43,055 nt of DNA from Acidobacteriaceae bacterium (GTDB lineage Bacteria > Acidobacteriota > Terriglobia > Terriglobales > Acidobacteriaceae): NCBI GenBank assembly GCA_021323655.1, contig JAJPKO010000008.1, forward strand, positions 1-43,055. Direction: 5' to 3'. The position numbers and the translations under genes were made by a program. The first letter of the stretch is position 1. Every line of letters begins with the position of its first letter. The notes beneath the pieces are model-generated. The model saw nothing but the letters and a program-made list of their open reading frames with translations. It was not told the DNA's origin and searched no databases. Shown in pieces: positions 1 through 8,434 of the stretch.

Positions 1-1
1 C

Positions 2-46
2 CTTACCAGCATCCTCAATCTGGCCATGAACGGCATCCCCTCATAG
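2..46 (+). CDS. C-terminal tail of an upstream gene (partial, unidentified)
   Basis: The first 45 bases read in one frame as the end of a protein closing with NLAMNGIPS and a TAG stop. Codon third positions are mostly G or C, as in the genes of this window. It is followed by the convergent zinc-ribbon gene and its terminator-like hairpin, which fits an end of gene here. Fourteen residues are too few to name a family, and chance is a real alternative. Confidence 0.3.
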   Translation, partial: LTSILNLAMNGIPS

Positions 47-81
47 CTGCAACGCCCGATACCGACAAACACTCAGCTAGC

Positions 82-109
82 AAAAAAGACGCCCCCTCGC
101 GGGAGCGCC
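82..109 (-). terminator. Rho-independent terminator of the zinc-ribbon gene
   Basis: Read on the minus strand, a G/C-rich stem (CGCTCCC pairing with GGGGGCG through one G-U pair) closes a four-base GCGA loop. A run of six T follows shortly after it. It lies 65 bases beyond the stop codon of the zinc-ribbon gene on the same strand. The geometry is that of an intrinsic terminator. Confidence 0.65.
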
Positions 110-174
110 TCGATACATGGAGACTGCGTTTCGTAACAGCCTCCAACGCCAGGCCCTTTTCATAGGGATCGAAG

Positions 175-354
175 CTACAGCTTCTCGTAGAAATCGCATG
201 CCGAGCACGAGATGTAGACCCCGCCCGGAATGCCGCGCTCACGGTCTTTCACGCGCTTTACAATGCGGGTAGGTTTGCTGCACTTTGGACAGTCGGTGCT
301 CTTCGACGTGTCCATTACCTTCTTGCGGTCTGCTGTTTTGGCGATTTTAGCCAT
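175..354 (-). CDS. Small zinc-ribbon protein, 59 aa
   Basis: A 59-residue reading frame encodes a basic protein with two CxxC knuckles: CPKC at residues 22-25 and CSAC at 50-53, separated by a Lys/Arg-rich linker (TRIVKRVKDRERG). This is the layout of a treble-clef/zinc-ribbon domain, so one zinc ion bound by four cysteines is likely. A GAGGAG ribosome-binding site lies about 12 bases before the ATG, and an intrinsic terminator follows the stop. The gene is divergent from the response regulator gene. The N-terminus (MAKIAKTADRKK) has no signal peptide, so the product is cytosolic. A role in nucleic-acid or ribosome binding is possible from the charge and the fold, but I do not recognise a named family. 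Confidence 0.75.
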   Translation of the reverse strand: MAKIAKTADRKKVMDTSKSTDCPKCSKPTRIVKRVKDRERGIPGGVYISCSACDFYEKL

Positions 355-591
355 GGAAACTCTGTCTCCTCAAAATCTTGAATATCGCTATGTTCAGGGG
401 GCCTCAAAAGCTCACCAACAAAGCTGGTGGCATCCGGACTTCCGGAGAGAAGAATCTCGGATATACTTTTTTATTTTACAACAAAAAACGGCCGCATTTG
501 GCACTTGCTGTCCTCCATTTCAGCGGCAAACTCGACCCTCTCATGTTACAAACGAAAGAGCTTCCATAATTAAGAGGTACTGCGCAGTACT
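355..591. promoter_or_regulatory. Divergent intergenic control region
   Basis: This 237-base stretch separates the divergent zinc-ribbon gene and the response regulator gene. It contains an AT-rich patch around 466-490 and no convincing open frame. Promoters for both genes should lie here, but I see no strong -35/-10 pair. One TTGGCAC sequence near 498 resembles half of a sigma-54 site but lacks a correctly spaced GC, so I do not call it. Confidence 0.4.
577..590. promoter_or_regulatory. 14-bp perfect palindrome abutting the response-regulator start codon
   Basis: The sequence GTACTGCGCAGTAC is a perfect palindrome ending one base before the ATG at 592 and overlapping the AAGAGG ribosome-binding site at 572-577. 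It could be an operator for a dimeric regulator, for example autoregulation by the response regulator itself. It could also be an RNA hairpin that hides the ribosome-binding site. Both are inference. Confidence 0.4.
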
Positions 592-1992
592 ATGGCAATT
601 CAGGAAAAGGTCCTGATCGTCGAAGACGAGGAAAATGCCCTCACCGGGCTGGCCGAGCTGGTCTCCGGCTGGGGTTACCGCACCGAAACTGCCCGTGACG
701 GCCTGGAGGGCCTCGAACGCGCGCAGGCATGGCAGCCCGGAATCGTAATTACTGATCTGAAAATGCCCCGCATGGACGGGCTGGAGCTCCTCGAACGCCT
801 CGGCGAACTCAAGCTGGACAACATGGCCGTCATCGTACTCACCGCCCAGGGCAGTATCGAGCAGGCCGTCGAAGCCATGAAGATGGGCGCCTACGACTTT
901 ATCCAGAAGCCCATTGACCCCAACCGCCTGCGCACTATCCTGGCCAATGCCAGCCGCCAGCGCGAGACCCAGCTTGAGCTCGAAGTCACGCGCCGCAAGC
1001 TGCGGGAAACTGGCGTGCTCGGCCACCTGGTCGGCTCTTCGAAAAAAATGCAGGAGCTCTTTGCTCTCATTGAGCGCATTGCCTCCAATAATGTCTCTGT
1101 CCTCATCACCGGCGAAAGCGGCACCGGAAAAGAGCTGGTCGCCCGGACCCTGCACGACCTTAGCCCGCGCAAAACCAAGCCTTTCGTCGCTGTAAACTGC
1201 GCCGCCATCCCGGAAACACTTATCGAAAGCGAAATATTCGGGCACGAAAAAGGCGCATTTACCGGCGCCCTTGAACGCCGCGCCGGCTGCTTCGAGTTGG
1301 CCGAAGAAGGCACCCTGCTGCTGGACGAAATCGGCGAGATGCCCATCGGCACGCAGGCCAAGCTGCTCCGCGTGCTTGAAGACCGCAAGCTCCGCCGCCT
1401 GGGCAGCAAAGTCGAGTCGCCCGTGGACGTCCGCGTTCTGGCCGCGACCAACAAAGACCCCGAGAGCGCCGTTGCCGACGGGCACCTGCGCGACGATCTT
1501 TTCTATCGCCTCAATGTCTTCAATATCCACATGCCGCCGCTGCGCGAGCACAAGGAAGACATCCCCGAAATCGTGGATTCCATACTCAAGGACATGAATG
1601 AAAAACACGATCGCCAGGTCGTCGGCATCACCGAGGACATGATGACACGGCTCATGGCGTATGATTGGCCGGGAAATGTGCGCGAACTGCGCAATACCAT
1701 TGAAAGGGCCGTCATTTTATGTAGCAACGGCTATCTTGAGCCGAAGCACTTGCCTCCCGGTTTTGGCAGCAAACCGGCCAAGCATCTTCCCGAAAGCTTT
1801 GGAAACGTTGTGCAGGTTGAGATAGGAACTACAGTGGATGAAGCCGAGCGCCGCCTGATTACGAAGACGCTCGAATCCACAAACAACAATAAGACCAGGG
1901 CTGCTGAGATCCTTGGCATCAGTCTCAAGACCCTGCATAACAAGCTCAAAGAGTATGGAAGCGCCAGCAACAGCCCAGAGTCTGAAGAGTGA
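592..1992 (+). CDS. Sigma-54-dependent response regulator, NtrC family
   Basis: A 466-residue protein with the three classic NtrC-type domains. An N-terminal receiver has the phospho-acceptor Asp55 in ITDLKMP and an acidic pair at 11-12. A central AAA+ domain carries Walker A GESGTGKE at 174-181, the sigma-54-contacting GAFTGA loop at 221-226 and a Walker B-like LLLDEIGEM. A C-terminal Fis-type helix-turn-helix follows (TRAAEILGISLKTLHNKLKE). The protein should, when phosphorylated, hydrolyse ATP to open sigma-54 RNA polymerase complexes at its targets. It sits directly upstream of a membrane histidine kinase gene (44-base gap), which is almost certainly its partner. The stimulus is unknown. 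The intact GAFTGA loop argues that it still acts with sigma-54. Confidence 0.95.
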   Translation: MAIQEKVLIVEDEENALTGLAELVSGWGYRTETARDGLEGLERAQAWQPGIVITDLKMPRMDGLELLERLGELKLDNMAVIVLTAQGSIEQAVEAMKMGAYDFIQKPIDPNRLRTILANASRQRETQLELEVTRRKLRETGVLGHLVGSSKKMQELFALIERIASNNVSVLITGESGTGKELVARTLHDLSPRKTKPFVAVNCAAIPETLIESEIFGHEKGAFTGALERRAGCFELAEEGTLLLDEIGEMPIGTQAKLLRVLEDRKLRRLGSKVESPVDVRVLAATNKDPESAVADGHLRDDLFYRLNVFNIHMPPLREHKEDIPEIVDSILKDMNEKHDRQVVGITEDMMTRLMAYDWPGNVRELRNTIERAVILCSNGYLEPKHLPPGFGSKPAKHLPESFGNVVQVEIGTTVDEAERRLITKTLESTNNNKTRAAEILGISLKTLHNKLKEYGSASNSPESEE

Positions 1993-2035
1993 CCTGCCCT
2001 GGCGCTTCAGACCTCCAATGTTCCAGGAACACTGA

Positions 2036-3976
2036 ATGCGGCTGAAGACAAAACTCGTTCTTGCCATCACCGGACTCGTGTTTGCCGTGGTCTCGGTCTT
2101 TTCCTGGCTCTATTTCAGCCAGTTGCTCCAGCAGCACATTGACCAGTCCTACAATGCTACGGACATCGTCGCCCATCAGCTCCTCTTCGCCACCCGGCAG
2201 GCAGTTGAGAACGGCACCCGCAATCAGCCGTTTGACCCTAACGACCCAGTAGCTGTGCGCGCCGCAGTAGCCAATGCTTTACGCAAAGATGCGGCCCTCA
2301 ATGCCCTGCTCAACTCCGTCATCAGTTACTCGCCTACTGTCTTTGACATCTCAATCGCCGACCAGAATGGCCGCGCCTATCTGAGCACCGACCCCATTCT
2401 GCAGGACCAGCTCGTGCCCCACCGCCTTGCTTATGCTTCCCTTCGCAAGGCCTCCATGCCGCAGATTCTGGAGGTAGTCTTCGGCCCGCCCCGCGTCTAT
2501 GACGTTTCCCTCTCTCTGGATCGCAACAATCAGCCCTTCATCACGCTGCACATCGGCATCCGCACCACGTTTCTGAGCAATGCCTTCCGCCCCTGGTTTC
2601 TTGAGGCAGCCACCTTGATCGGCATAGCAGTGGTGATTACACTGCTGGTGTCCGCCCTGATGGCCAATTTTGCGCTTGCCCCCATCGAGCAGATCAGCAA
2701 ACGCCTCGACTTCCTCACCGCGGAAGCGCAATCCCAGGAAATCGAGCCTGCCGGTGAGCTCGAAAATCCCGACGGCGGCGACACTGTCCTTCAGGTATCG
2801 AACAAAATTGAGCGCCTCGGCCGTCGCATGCGGAACGTCGAGGAGGTCTTTTCTTCCCTTAAAGAGAACCTTGATCAAATCCTGTCTAACTTACAAGATG
2901 GAATGATCTTATTCACCCGTGATGCGCGCGCGGTCCTTGTATCAAGCTCAGTCGAGCGCTTCCTGGTCAAAAGCCGCGATGAAATTCTTGGAGCCAGCGC
3001 GCATGACATCTTCGACCGCTCCACCATTCTCGGTCGCGTCGTGCGTGAAGCCTTTGACCGCGGAATCGGTCTCGTCCAGGAGGAGATCACCACCGAAACC
3101 GGCCGCCGGGTCGAGGTCTCCCTCGACTTCATCCACGACGACCGCCTTCCCCAGCAACGGCATGGCCTGGGAGCATTGCTCACCCTGCATGACCTTGAAT
3201 CGGTCCAGGAGATTGAGTCGGAGCTCGAAATTTCCCGCCGCATGGCCGCCATTGGACAACTGACTTCCGGCGTAGGACACGAGGTTAAAAACCCCATCAA
3301 CGCCATCGTGGTGCACCTTGAGCTGCTGCGAAATAAGCTGACCACCGACGACGCCTCGGCCAAACGCCATCTGGACGTGATCCAGAACGAGATACAGCGC
3401 CTCGACCGCGTCGTACAAACACTCGTGGATTTCTCGCGTCCGGTCGAGTTGAACCTTCAGGAGCAGGATCTCCGGGCCATCGTCAACGCCGTGCTCGCTC
3501 TCGCTTCTGTGGAACTGGCAACCCGCAATGTACGTGTCCTGAACTCTCAGCCCAATCATCCCGTCATTGCCAAAGTGGATGCCGACCTGATGAAACAGGC
3601 CATCCTCAACATAGTCCTCAATGGTGCCCAGGCCATGGCAGACGGCGGCACTCTGCGCGTGGTCCTCGCCGAAGATGCACGATGGGGCTGCCTCAGCATC
3701 AGCGACGACGGCGAAGGCATTCCGCCAGACATCCGCGAAAAGATATTTAATCTGTATTTCACAACCAAAAAGGAAGGCAGCGGCATTGGACTCGCCATGA
3801 CCTACCGCATCGTCCAGATGCACAATGGTCAGATTGAAGTAGAATCAGAAGTGGGCAAAGGGACCACCTTCACCTTGCGGGTCCCGGCCTCTGGTACTTC
3901 AGAAAATAGACTGCGCGGGCACCTGGAAGCAGAAACGACCAAAAGCGCAACGTTTGTAAAGGAGCCTTGGGGATGA
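2036..3976 (+). CDS. Membrane sensor histidine kinase with PAS domain
   Basis: A 646-residue inner-membrane kinase. Transmembrane helices near residues 7-29 and 188-214 flank a periplasmic sensing domain of about 155 residues. A HAMP-like segment follows (LAPIEQISKRLDFL), then a PAS-like region (ILSNLQDGMILF, about 280-390). The HisKA dimerisation helix carries His415 in GVGHEVKNP. The HATPase domain shows the N box (NIVLNGAQAM), G1 (SDDGEGIPP) and G2 (GSGIGLAMTYRIV). The kinase should autophosphorylate on His415 and pass phosphate to Asp55 of the NtrC-type regulator encoded just upstream. The ATG at 2036 follows an AGGAAC ribosome-binding site. The 3' end overlaps the next gene by four bases (ATGA), implying translational coupling. 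The ligand cannot be read from the sequence. Confidence 0.93.
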   Translation: MRLKTKLVLAITGLVFAVVSVFSWLYFSQLLQQHIDQSYNATDIVAHQLLFATRQAVENGTRNQPFDPNDPVAVRAAVANALRKDAALNALLNSVISYSPTVFDISIADQNGRAYLSTDPILQDQLVPHRLAYASLRKASMPQILEVVFGPPRVYDVSLSLDRNNQPFITLHIGIRTTFLSNAFRPWFLEAATLIGIAVVITLLVSALMANFALAPIEQISKRLDFLTAEAQSQEIEPAGELENPDGGDTVLQVSNKIERLGRRMRNVEEVFSSLKENLDQILSNLQDGMILFTRDARAVLVSSSVERFLVKSRDEILGASAHDIFDRSTILGRVVREAFDRGIGLVQEEITTETGRRVEVSLDFIHDDRLPQQRHGLGALLTLHDLESVQEIESELEISRRMAAIGQLTSGVGHEVKNPINAIVVHLELLRNKLTTDDASAKRHLDVIQNEIQRLDRVVQTLVDFSRPVELNLQEQDLRAIVNAVLALASVELATRNVRVLNSQPNHPVIAKVDADLMKQAILNIVLNGAQAMADGGTLRVVLAEDARWGCLSISDDGEGIPPDIREKIFNLYFTTKKEGSGIGLAMTYRIVQMHNGQIEVESEVGKGTTFTLRVPASGTSENRLRGHLEAETTKSATFVKEPWG

Positions 3977-4581
3977 ACATCGCTCTCCGCACTGCGGCGA
4001 TCGTATCAGCATGTTTGCTCCCCATGGCGGGATGCAACCATAAGAGCAAGTCTTTGCCGCCTCAGCAGGCGCAGGCCCCCGTCCCGCCTCCTTCGGCCAT
4101 GGTGCATTATCCTTCGCTTCCACCTCTGCCCCCGCCCAGCAATCCTCATGTGGAGCTGGCCACCTCACAACAACCTCCCGCACCACCGCACCCGCACCGG
4201 ACTTCGCGCCATAAACCCTCTCCGATAAAAACCGCTCCTGCGGCTGAAACCGCCGCCCAGGCACTAGAAAAGCAGGCGCAGCAGACCACGGAAGTGGCTT
4301 CGGGCCCCTCCTCTGATGCCTCCCCCATTGGACAACTGACCGCCGGGGGTGACGCCACCAATATTCAGCAGCGCCGCGACATCGAACAACTGATTACGAA
4401 TACTGAAAATGGACTGGATAAAATCAGCCGTGGCCTCAATACAGAAGAGCAGAAAACAGCCATCCAGATCAGAACATTTCTCACCAAAGCAAAACAGGCA
4501 CTGATCGACAACGACCTCGATGGCGCCAATACCTTGGCGACCAAAGCCAAAGTACTCCTAGACGAACTCACAAAAAAATAG
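3973..4581 (+). CDS. Proline-rich lipoprotein, 202 aa
   Basis: The start at 3973 has a good AAAGGAG site and overlaps the kinase stop by four bases. It gives a signal peptide with the lipobox LPMAGC, with the lipidated Cys at residue 21. Residues 30-95 are rich in Pro, Gln and His, a typical extended periplasmic linker. Residues 125-202 are helical and polar (IEQLITNTENGLDKISRGL and onward), likely a helical hairpin. No enzymatic motif is visible. Translational coupling to the kinase gene suggests an accessory role in the same two-component pathway, for example envelope-stress sensing. That role is inference from position; the family is not one I recognise. Confidence 0.8.
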   Translation: MNIALRTAAIVSACLLPMAGCNHKSKSLPPQQAQAPVPPPSAMVHYPSLPPLPPPSNPHVELATSQQPPAPPHPHRTSRHKPSPIKTAPAAETAAQALEKQAQQTTEVASGPSSDASPIGQLTAGGDATNIQQRRDIEQLITNTENGLDKISRGLNTEEQKTAIQIRTFLTKAKQALIDNDLDGANTLATKAKVLLDELTKK

Positions 4582-4658
4582 CGGCGCCACCCCTCATCAA
4601 AATATTCCAGAACAGGTGCCCCGGCTCTCGACTTTGAGACGTGGGCTTATCTGCGACA

Positions 4659-6524
4659 CTAGGTTCGTTCCTCCACAGCATCCCCTTCTCCCGGAGCAAG
4701 AAAAAGGTTCGCTTCGAGCCCATGCTGGCGGGTATAGAGGTCGTAGTACCGCCCGCCCAGCGCATACAAGCTGTCATGCGTGCCGCGCTCGACAATCAGA
4801 CCCGCCTCCACCACAAGAATCTGATCAGCCCGGCGAATTGTGGACAACCGGTGCGCAATCACAAACGTCGTCCGGCCCTGCATCAGATAGCTGAGTCCAT
4901 GCTGGATCATCTGCTCGGATTCGGAATCAAGCGAAGAGGTCGCTTCATCCAGAATCAGAATCCGCGGGTCGGCCAGAATCGCGCGGGCAATGGAAAGCCT
5001 CTGCCGCTGTCCGCCAGAGAGCTTGACGCCGCGCTCACCCACAATTGTGTCGTAGCCCTCCGGAAACCTATCCGCGAACTCGTCCACGCGCGCAATACGG
5101 CAGGCTTCGTTAAACTGCTCCTCCGTAGCATCCGGGTAGGAGAACATCACATTCTCGCGGATGGTCCCGTCAAAGAGAAACGACTCCTGCAAAACCACGC
5201 CAAGCTGGCTGCGATAGCTGTTCAGTTTCACCGTGGCAAGATCAATGCCGTCCACCAGAACCCTGCCCGAATCCGGCTTATGAAATCCGCAGACCAGGCT
5301 GATGATCGTAGACTTGCCCGAGCCCGAAGAACCAACCAGCGCAGTCACTGTTCCCGGCTTCGAGCGGAAGGAGATGCCATGCAGCACCGGCTTGTCCTGC
5401 TCATAGCTGAAGCGGACATCCTGAAACTCCACATCGCCCCGAATCTCGCCGATCTTCACTGCGCGCTGCGGATCACTAAATTCGTCCATCTCGCTCATGA
5501 TCTCAATGGTGCGGTCCAGCCCGGCAACGGCCTCGGTCAGTTGCGTACCAATGTTTACGATCTGGAAGACCGGAGCAATCATGAAGGCGAGAAACATGTT
5601 GTATTGGAAGTAATCACCCAGCGTAAGCCGATGGGCAAAGTAATCGCGCCCGCCCAGAAGCATCACCAGGCCACCCACAATGCCAAGCACAGTTGTCGCC
5701 GCAAAGGAAAGCGCGCTGGTGGCCGTGAGCGAACGCATCACATTGTCCAGCAGACGTTGTACGCCTTGCGCAAACACGCCAGCTTCCCGGGCCTCAGCAT
5801 GATAGCCCTTGACCACGCGCACTCCGCCGAGCGACTCCGTAAGCCGCCCGGTAACTTCGGCATTGATCCTGCCCCGCTCCCGAAAAATCGGCCGGATGGT
5901 CTTAAATGCTCTTTGCAGAATGAGAACAAAAACCGCAATGACGGCAAAAACAATCAGCGTAATCTTGCGGCTGGTGTGCATCAGCACGGCAAAGGCCATG
6001 ATCGCCGTCATGATTCCGCCCAGAAATTCGACCAGTCCTGTGCCAATCAGGTTCCGCACGCCTTCCACGTCCGTCATGATGCGGGAAACGAGCGTGCCTG
6101 TGCGGTTGCTATCATAAAAACTCACCGGGAGCAGCCCAATGTGCTGCTGCACCTGCTTGCGCAAGTCGGCAATCATGCGCTGCGCGGCCTTGGATAGAAG
6201 CTGCGTGAGTGAAAACGAAGTGACGGCCTGAATGGCCGTGGCCCCAAAAACCACACCCACCAGCGGAAGCAGCTTGTCAACATGATGCTGCCGCAGGACT
6301 GTATCAATAAAAAATTTGGTGGAAGCGGGCAGAACGAGTCCCGCAACCCGATTGACCGCCATCAGAAGTAGGCCAAAGAACAACAGCCAACGGCGCGGGC
6401 GAATCAGCTTCCATATCTCAGGAAGAACTTTTTTGATGTCGGCCTTTTTCTTAGGAAGATCGCTGGCGACACGGCGGGAACCACTTCTCTCCGCCCGCAT
6501 CGTTGTCATGGAACCAGGCCGCAT
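4659..6524 (-). CDS. ABC exporter, fused permease/ATPase (MsbA-like)
   Basis: A 621-residue half-transporter. An N-terminal cytosolic stretch of about 40 residues is followed by a six-helix type-I exporter membrane domain (about 45-335). The nucleotide-binding domain has Walker A GSSGSGKST (about 398-406), a Q-loop LQES, signature LSGGQ (about 502-506), Walker B LILDE (about 523-527) and switch His558. The domain order and the EEDR-rich tail are typical of lipid A or multidrug homodimeric exporters; the substrate is not determinable. The start lies six bases after the stop of the small membrane protein gene, with AGG shortly upstream, so it is co-transcribed with that gene. It converges on the lipoprotein gene with a 77-base gap. 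Confidence 0.92.
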   Translation of the reverse strand: MRPGSMTTMRAERSGSRRVASDLPKKKADIKKVLPEIWKLIRPRRWLLFFGLLLMAVNRVAGLVLPASTKFFIDTVLRQHHVDKLLPLVGVVFGATAIQAVTSFSLTQLLSKAAQRMIADLRKQVQQHIGLLPVSFYDSNRTGTLVSRIMTDVEGVRNLIGTGLVEFLGGIMTAIMAFAVLMHTSRKITLIVFAVIAVFVLILQRAFKTIRPIFRERGRINAEVTGRLTESLGGVRVVKGYHAEAREAGVFAQGVQRLLDNVMRSLTATSALSFAATTVLGIVGGLVMLLGGRDYFAHRLTLGDYFQYNMFLAFMIAPVFQIVNIGTQLTEAVAGLDRTIEIMSEMDEFSDPQRAVKIGEIRGDVEFQDVRFSYEQDKPVLHGISFRSKPGTVTALVGSSGSGKSTIISLVCGFHKPDSGRVLVDGIDLATVKLNSYRSQLGVVLQESFLFDGTIRENVMFSYPDATEEQFNEACRIARVDEFADRFPEGYDTIVGERGVKLSGGQRQRLSIARAILADPRILILDEATSSLDSESEQMIQHGLSYLMQGRTTFVIAHRLSTIRRADQILVVEAGLIVERGTHDSLYALGGRYYDLYTRQHGLEANLFLAPGEGDAVEERT

Positions 6525-6530
6525 AAATAC

Positions 6531-6905
6531 CTAAGCCCGCGCCCGTCGCGCCGCAATAAACGAGCGCACACAAAGAATCACGAAAACCAGCAGAATCCCT
6601 GCCATCGCGGCCTTTGCTTCCACGGCTGCAGGGTGCGGAAACTGGTGCCCCTGTATCAGCCGGATGTAGTCATAAATACTCTTCGCCGTACCGAGAAACC
6701 CAATCAGGCCTATCGTCACCGCGATGTGCATGTAGAGTTTGCGCTTGCCCGCGTCCTCCGTAATGGAGAGAAAGCCCAGAATCCCCAGCACAATTCCCAC
6801 ATACGCGGGAATCAGCGCCGTAGGCGCGTGGCTGCCCGTAGCAACAAAACCAAAAATTCCAAGAAGAATCAGAATGACGCCGAAAAGAATCGTCGTTCTA
6901 GCCAT
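6531..6905 (-). CDS. Small four-helix membrane protein
   Basis: Starting at 6905, which has a GGAGGA site ten bases upstream, the product is 124 residues (MARTTILFGVILILLGI and onward). It has four hydrophobic helices spanning almost the whole chain and an arginine-rich C-terminus (RSFIAARRARA), which would be cytosolic. An upstream ATG would add 21 non-hydrophobic residues without a ribosome-binding site, so I prefer the shorter form. No named domain is evident. It lies six bases before the ABC exporter gene and shares its transcript, so it may assist that exporter; this is only positional evidence. Confidence 0.75.
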   Translation of the reverse strand: MARTTILFGVILILLGIFGFVATGSHAPTALIPAYVGIVLGILGFLSITEDAGKRKLYMHIAVTIGLIGFLGTAKSIYDYIRLIQGHQFPHPAAVEAKAAMAGILLVFVILCVRSFIAARRARA

Positions 6906-6998
6906 GCTTAGATCGTCCTCCGCGTGCTGGAAACAGTGTAAATGCCGGACACCTCTTGTCTCTTCCATAAGACTCGGCGCAGCATCCAGCGACTCAAT

Positions 6999-7502
6999 TT
7001 ATTGCGCGGCAGGAACAATCCCAAGCGCGTCCAGAATCTCTCTGGCCGCCTCTTCCGGAGATTGAAGCGCCGAAATATGCAGCGCCTCTTTCGGAGGCTG
7101 GAGTGTCGCAATCTGGCTATCCAGCAGCGCAGGAGGCATAAAATGCTGCCGCGCCCGCATGCGATGGGCAATCACATCCTTTGGCGCTTCCATCAAGGCA
7201 AAGCTATATGCATCATGCGGAAGCCCCGTTACCAGAAGATCGCGATATGCCTGTTTCAGCGCCGAGCATGTCAGGATGCCGTTTTCCCCGCGGTCATGCC
7301 AGCCGCGAATCAGCGTATGCAGGGTCTCCAGCCACGGCACGCGATCCTCATCATTCAGCGGAATTCCCGCGGCCATCTTCTGCCGATTGGCTTCCGAGTG
7401 ATAATCATCGCCCTCGGCAAACTGCCATCCCGTAAGCTTTTGCAGCGCCAGAGCGGTCGTGGTCTTCCCGGAACCGCTGACCCCCATCACAATCACGATC
7501 AT
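6999..7502 (-). CDS. gntK: Gluconokinase (GntK type)
   Basis: A 167-residue P-loop kinase of the usual length for bacterial GntK. Walker A GVSGSGKTT is at residues 7-15. The family-typical stretch AEGDDYHSEANRQKMAAG follows, which contacts gluconate and Mg-ATP, and then PLNDEDRVPWL. The reaction is D-gluconate + ATP to 6-phosphogluconate + ADP, feeding the pentose phosphate or Entner-Doudoroff routes in the cytosol. The start codon overlaps the SCO gene stop (ATGA), so the two are translationally coupled. That pairing of a copper protein with a sugar-acid kinase has no obvious functional logic. Confidence 0.93.
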   Translation of the reverse strand: MIVIVMGVSGSGKTTTALALQKLTGWQFAEGDDYHSEANRQKMAAGIPLNDEDRVPWLETLHTLIRGWHDRGENGILTCSALKQAYRDLLVTGLPHDAYSFALMEAPKDVIAHRMRARQHFMPPALLDSQIATLQPPKEALHISALQSPEEAAREILDALGIVPAAQ

Positions 7503-8434
7503 GCTTTTCCCTGTTTCGCCACTAGTTGTTTCACGTCGTTCAGGACCTGGTCGGTCGTCCAGTCATTCGTGGGATACCACTTATAGACCTTGCCATCCGG
7601 CTCAATCACCAAAGTCGAGAGAGAATGCGTAATCGTGCGGTCTTTCTCCGGAGTAGCCCCTACATCGAAATACCGCAGTAGCGCAGGCAGATCATTCTTG
7701 CTCGGCGCTGCAAAGTCCCAGTGCGCGAATGTCTCTTTCGTGTAGTTCCCCGTATAAGAACTGCCATAGCTGCGCAGGACCTGTGGTGTGTCGTAGTCCG
7801 GATCAAAGCTCACACTCAGCAGATGGGTTTTCCTGTAGAGCTGAGGGTCTTTGGCCAATGCCTTGTCTATTTCCGCGAAATTGCGGCTCATACGCGGACA
7901 GTAGTCTGCCAGAGGGCACCGCGTATAGATAAACGTCATCAGGAGCACCTTACCCTGAAATTGCCCCAGATGAATTTCCTTCCCGCTCTGGTTCAGCAGC
8001 TTGAAATCAGGGACTTTGTCCCCGGGCTGAATCGGATGGTAGTAGAAGCTCGGCTTATAGTCTGGCTTGGCCTGCGCGATGATCACAATCTGGTCCAGCA
8101 GGTCTGAAGCATCCGTCGCAATGAGTGTCGCCGTAATGCTGTCTCCCGGATGCAGTTCGCTGATAATGCTCGGGTTCTTCAACTTGAACGGCATCGTCAT
8201 CGCTTCCATATAGCCAGGTATGGCCGCCGCATCCAGCACGACCTCGCCCCGCTGCGCATCCACGGTAACGATCTTCCCGCGCACTGGATAATGCTTTGCA
8301 CCAGCATCGGAGACCGTCTGACTGGCTTGCGGAGTGGACTTGTGGCATCCGCCCAAAAGCAAAACACAGGCGGCAGCAGCGGCACAGAGCAGGGTGGAAA
8401 GGTAGCGGACCACAGCCCAGTTTACACTTTTCAT
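7499..8434 (-). CDS. SCO-family copper lipoprotein with N-terminal copper-binding domain
   Basis: A 311-residue lipoprotein (LLLGGC lipobox, Cys30). Residues 48-120 resemble a CusF/secondary copper-binding domain, with a Met-rich motif MEAMTMPF at 76-83. Residues 135-305 form a thioredoxin-fold SCO domain (PDFKLLNQSGKEIHL, with YTRCPLADYCP at 170-180). The copper-ligand cysteines Cys173 and Cys179 are spaced C-x5-C instead of the usual C-x3-C; the conserved His270 (THSLSTLV) is present. SCO proteins deliver copper to the CuA site of cytochrome oxidase or act as thiol reductants in the periplasm. A GGGAG site precedes the ATG. Its start codon abuts the proposed start of the divergent nuclease gene. 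Confidence 0.9.
   Translation of the reverse strand: MKSVNWAVVRYLSTLLCAAAAACVLLLGGCHKSTPQASQTVSDAGAKHYPVRGKIVTVDAQRGEVVLDAAAIPGYMEAMTMPFKLKNPSIISELHPGDSITATLIATDASDLLDQIVIIAQAKPDYKPSFYYHPIQPGDKVPDFKLLNQSGKEIHLGQFQGKVLLMTFIYTRCPLADYCPRMSRNFAEIDKALAKDPQLYRKTHLLSVSFDPDYDTPQVLRSYGSSYTGNYTKETFAHWDFAAPSKNDLPALLRYFDVGATPEKDRTITHSLSTLVIEPDGKVYKWYPTNDWTTDQVLNDVKQLVAKQGKA

Noticed and set aside
498-515. Sigma-54 promoter near TTGGCAC upstream of the response regulator
   Set aside because: The required GC element at the -12 position is absent at the correct spacing.
541-1608. Minus-strand open frame of 355 codons opposite the response regulator
   Set aside because: It is a shadow of the strongly coding NtrC-type gene; no domain is recognisable.
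4641-6197. Long plus-strand open frame (518 codons) opposite the ABC exporter
   Set aside because: It is antisense to a gene with all ABC motifs and reads as His/Arg/Asn-rich low-complexity protein without any domain or ribosome-binding site.
8150-8434. Extended N-terminus of the nuclease gene from an ATG at 8150
   Set aside because: It would overlap the SCO gene for 285 bases and gives Arg/His-rich sequence unlike the family N-terminus.
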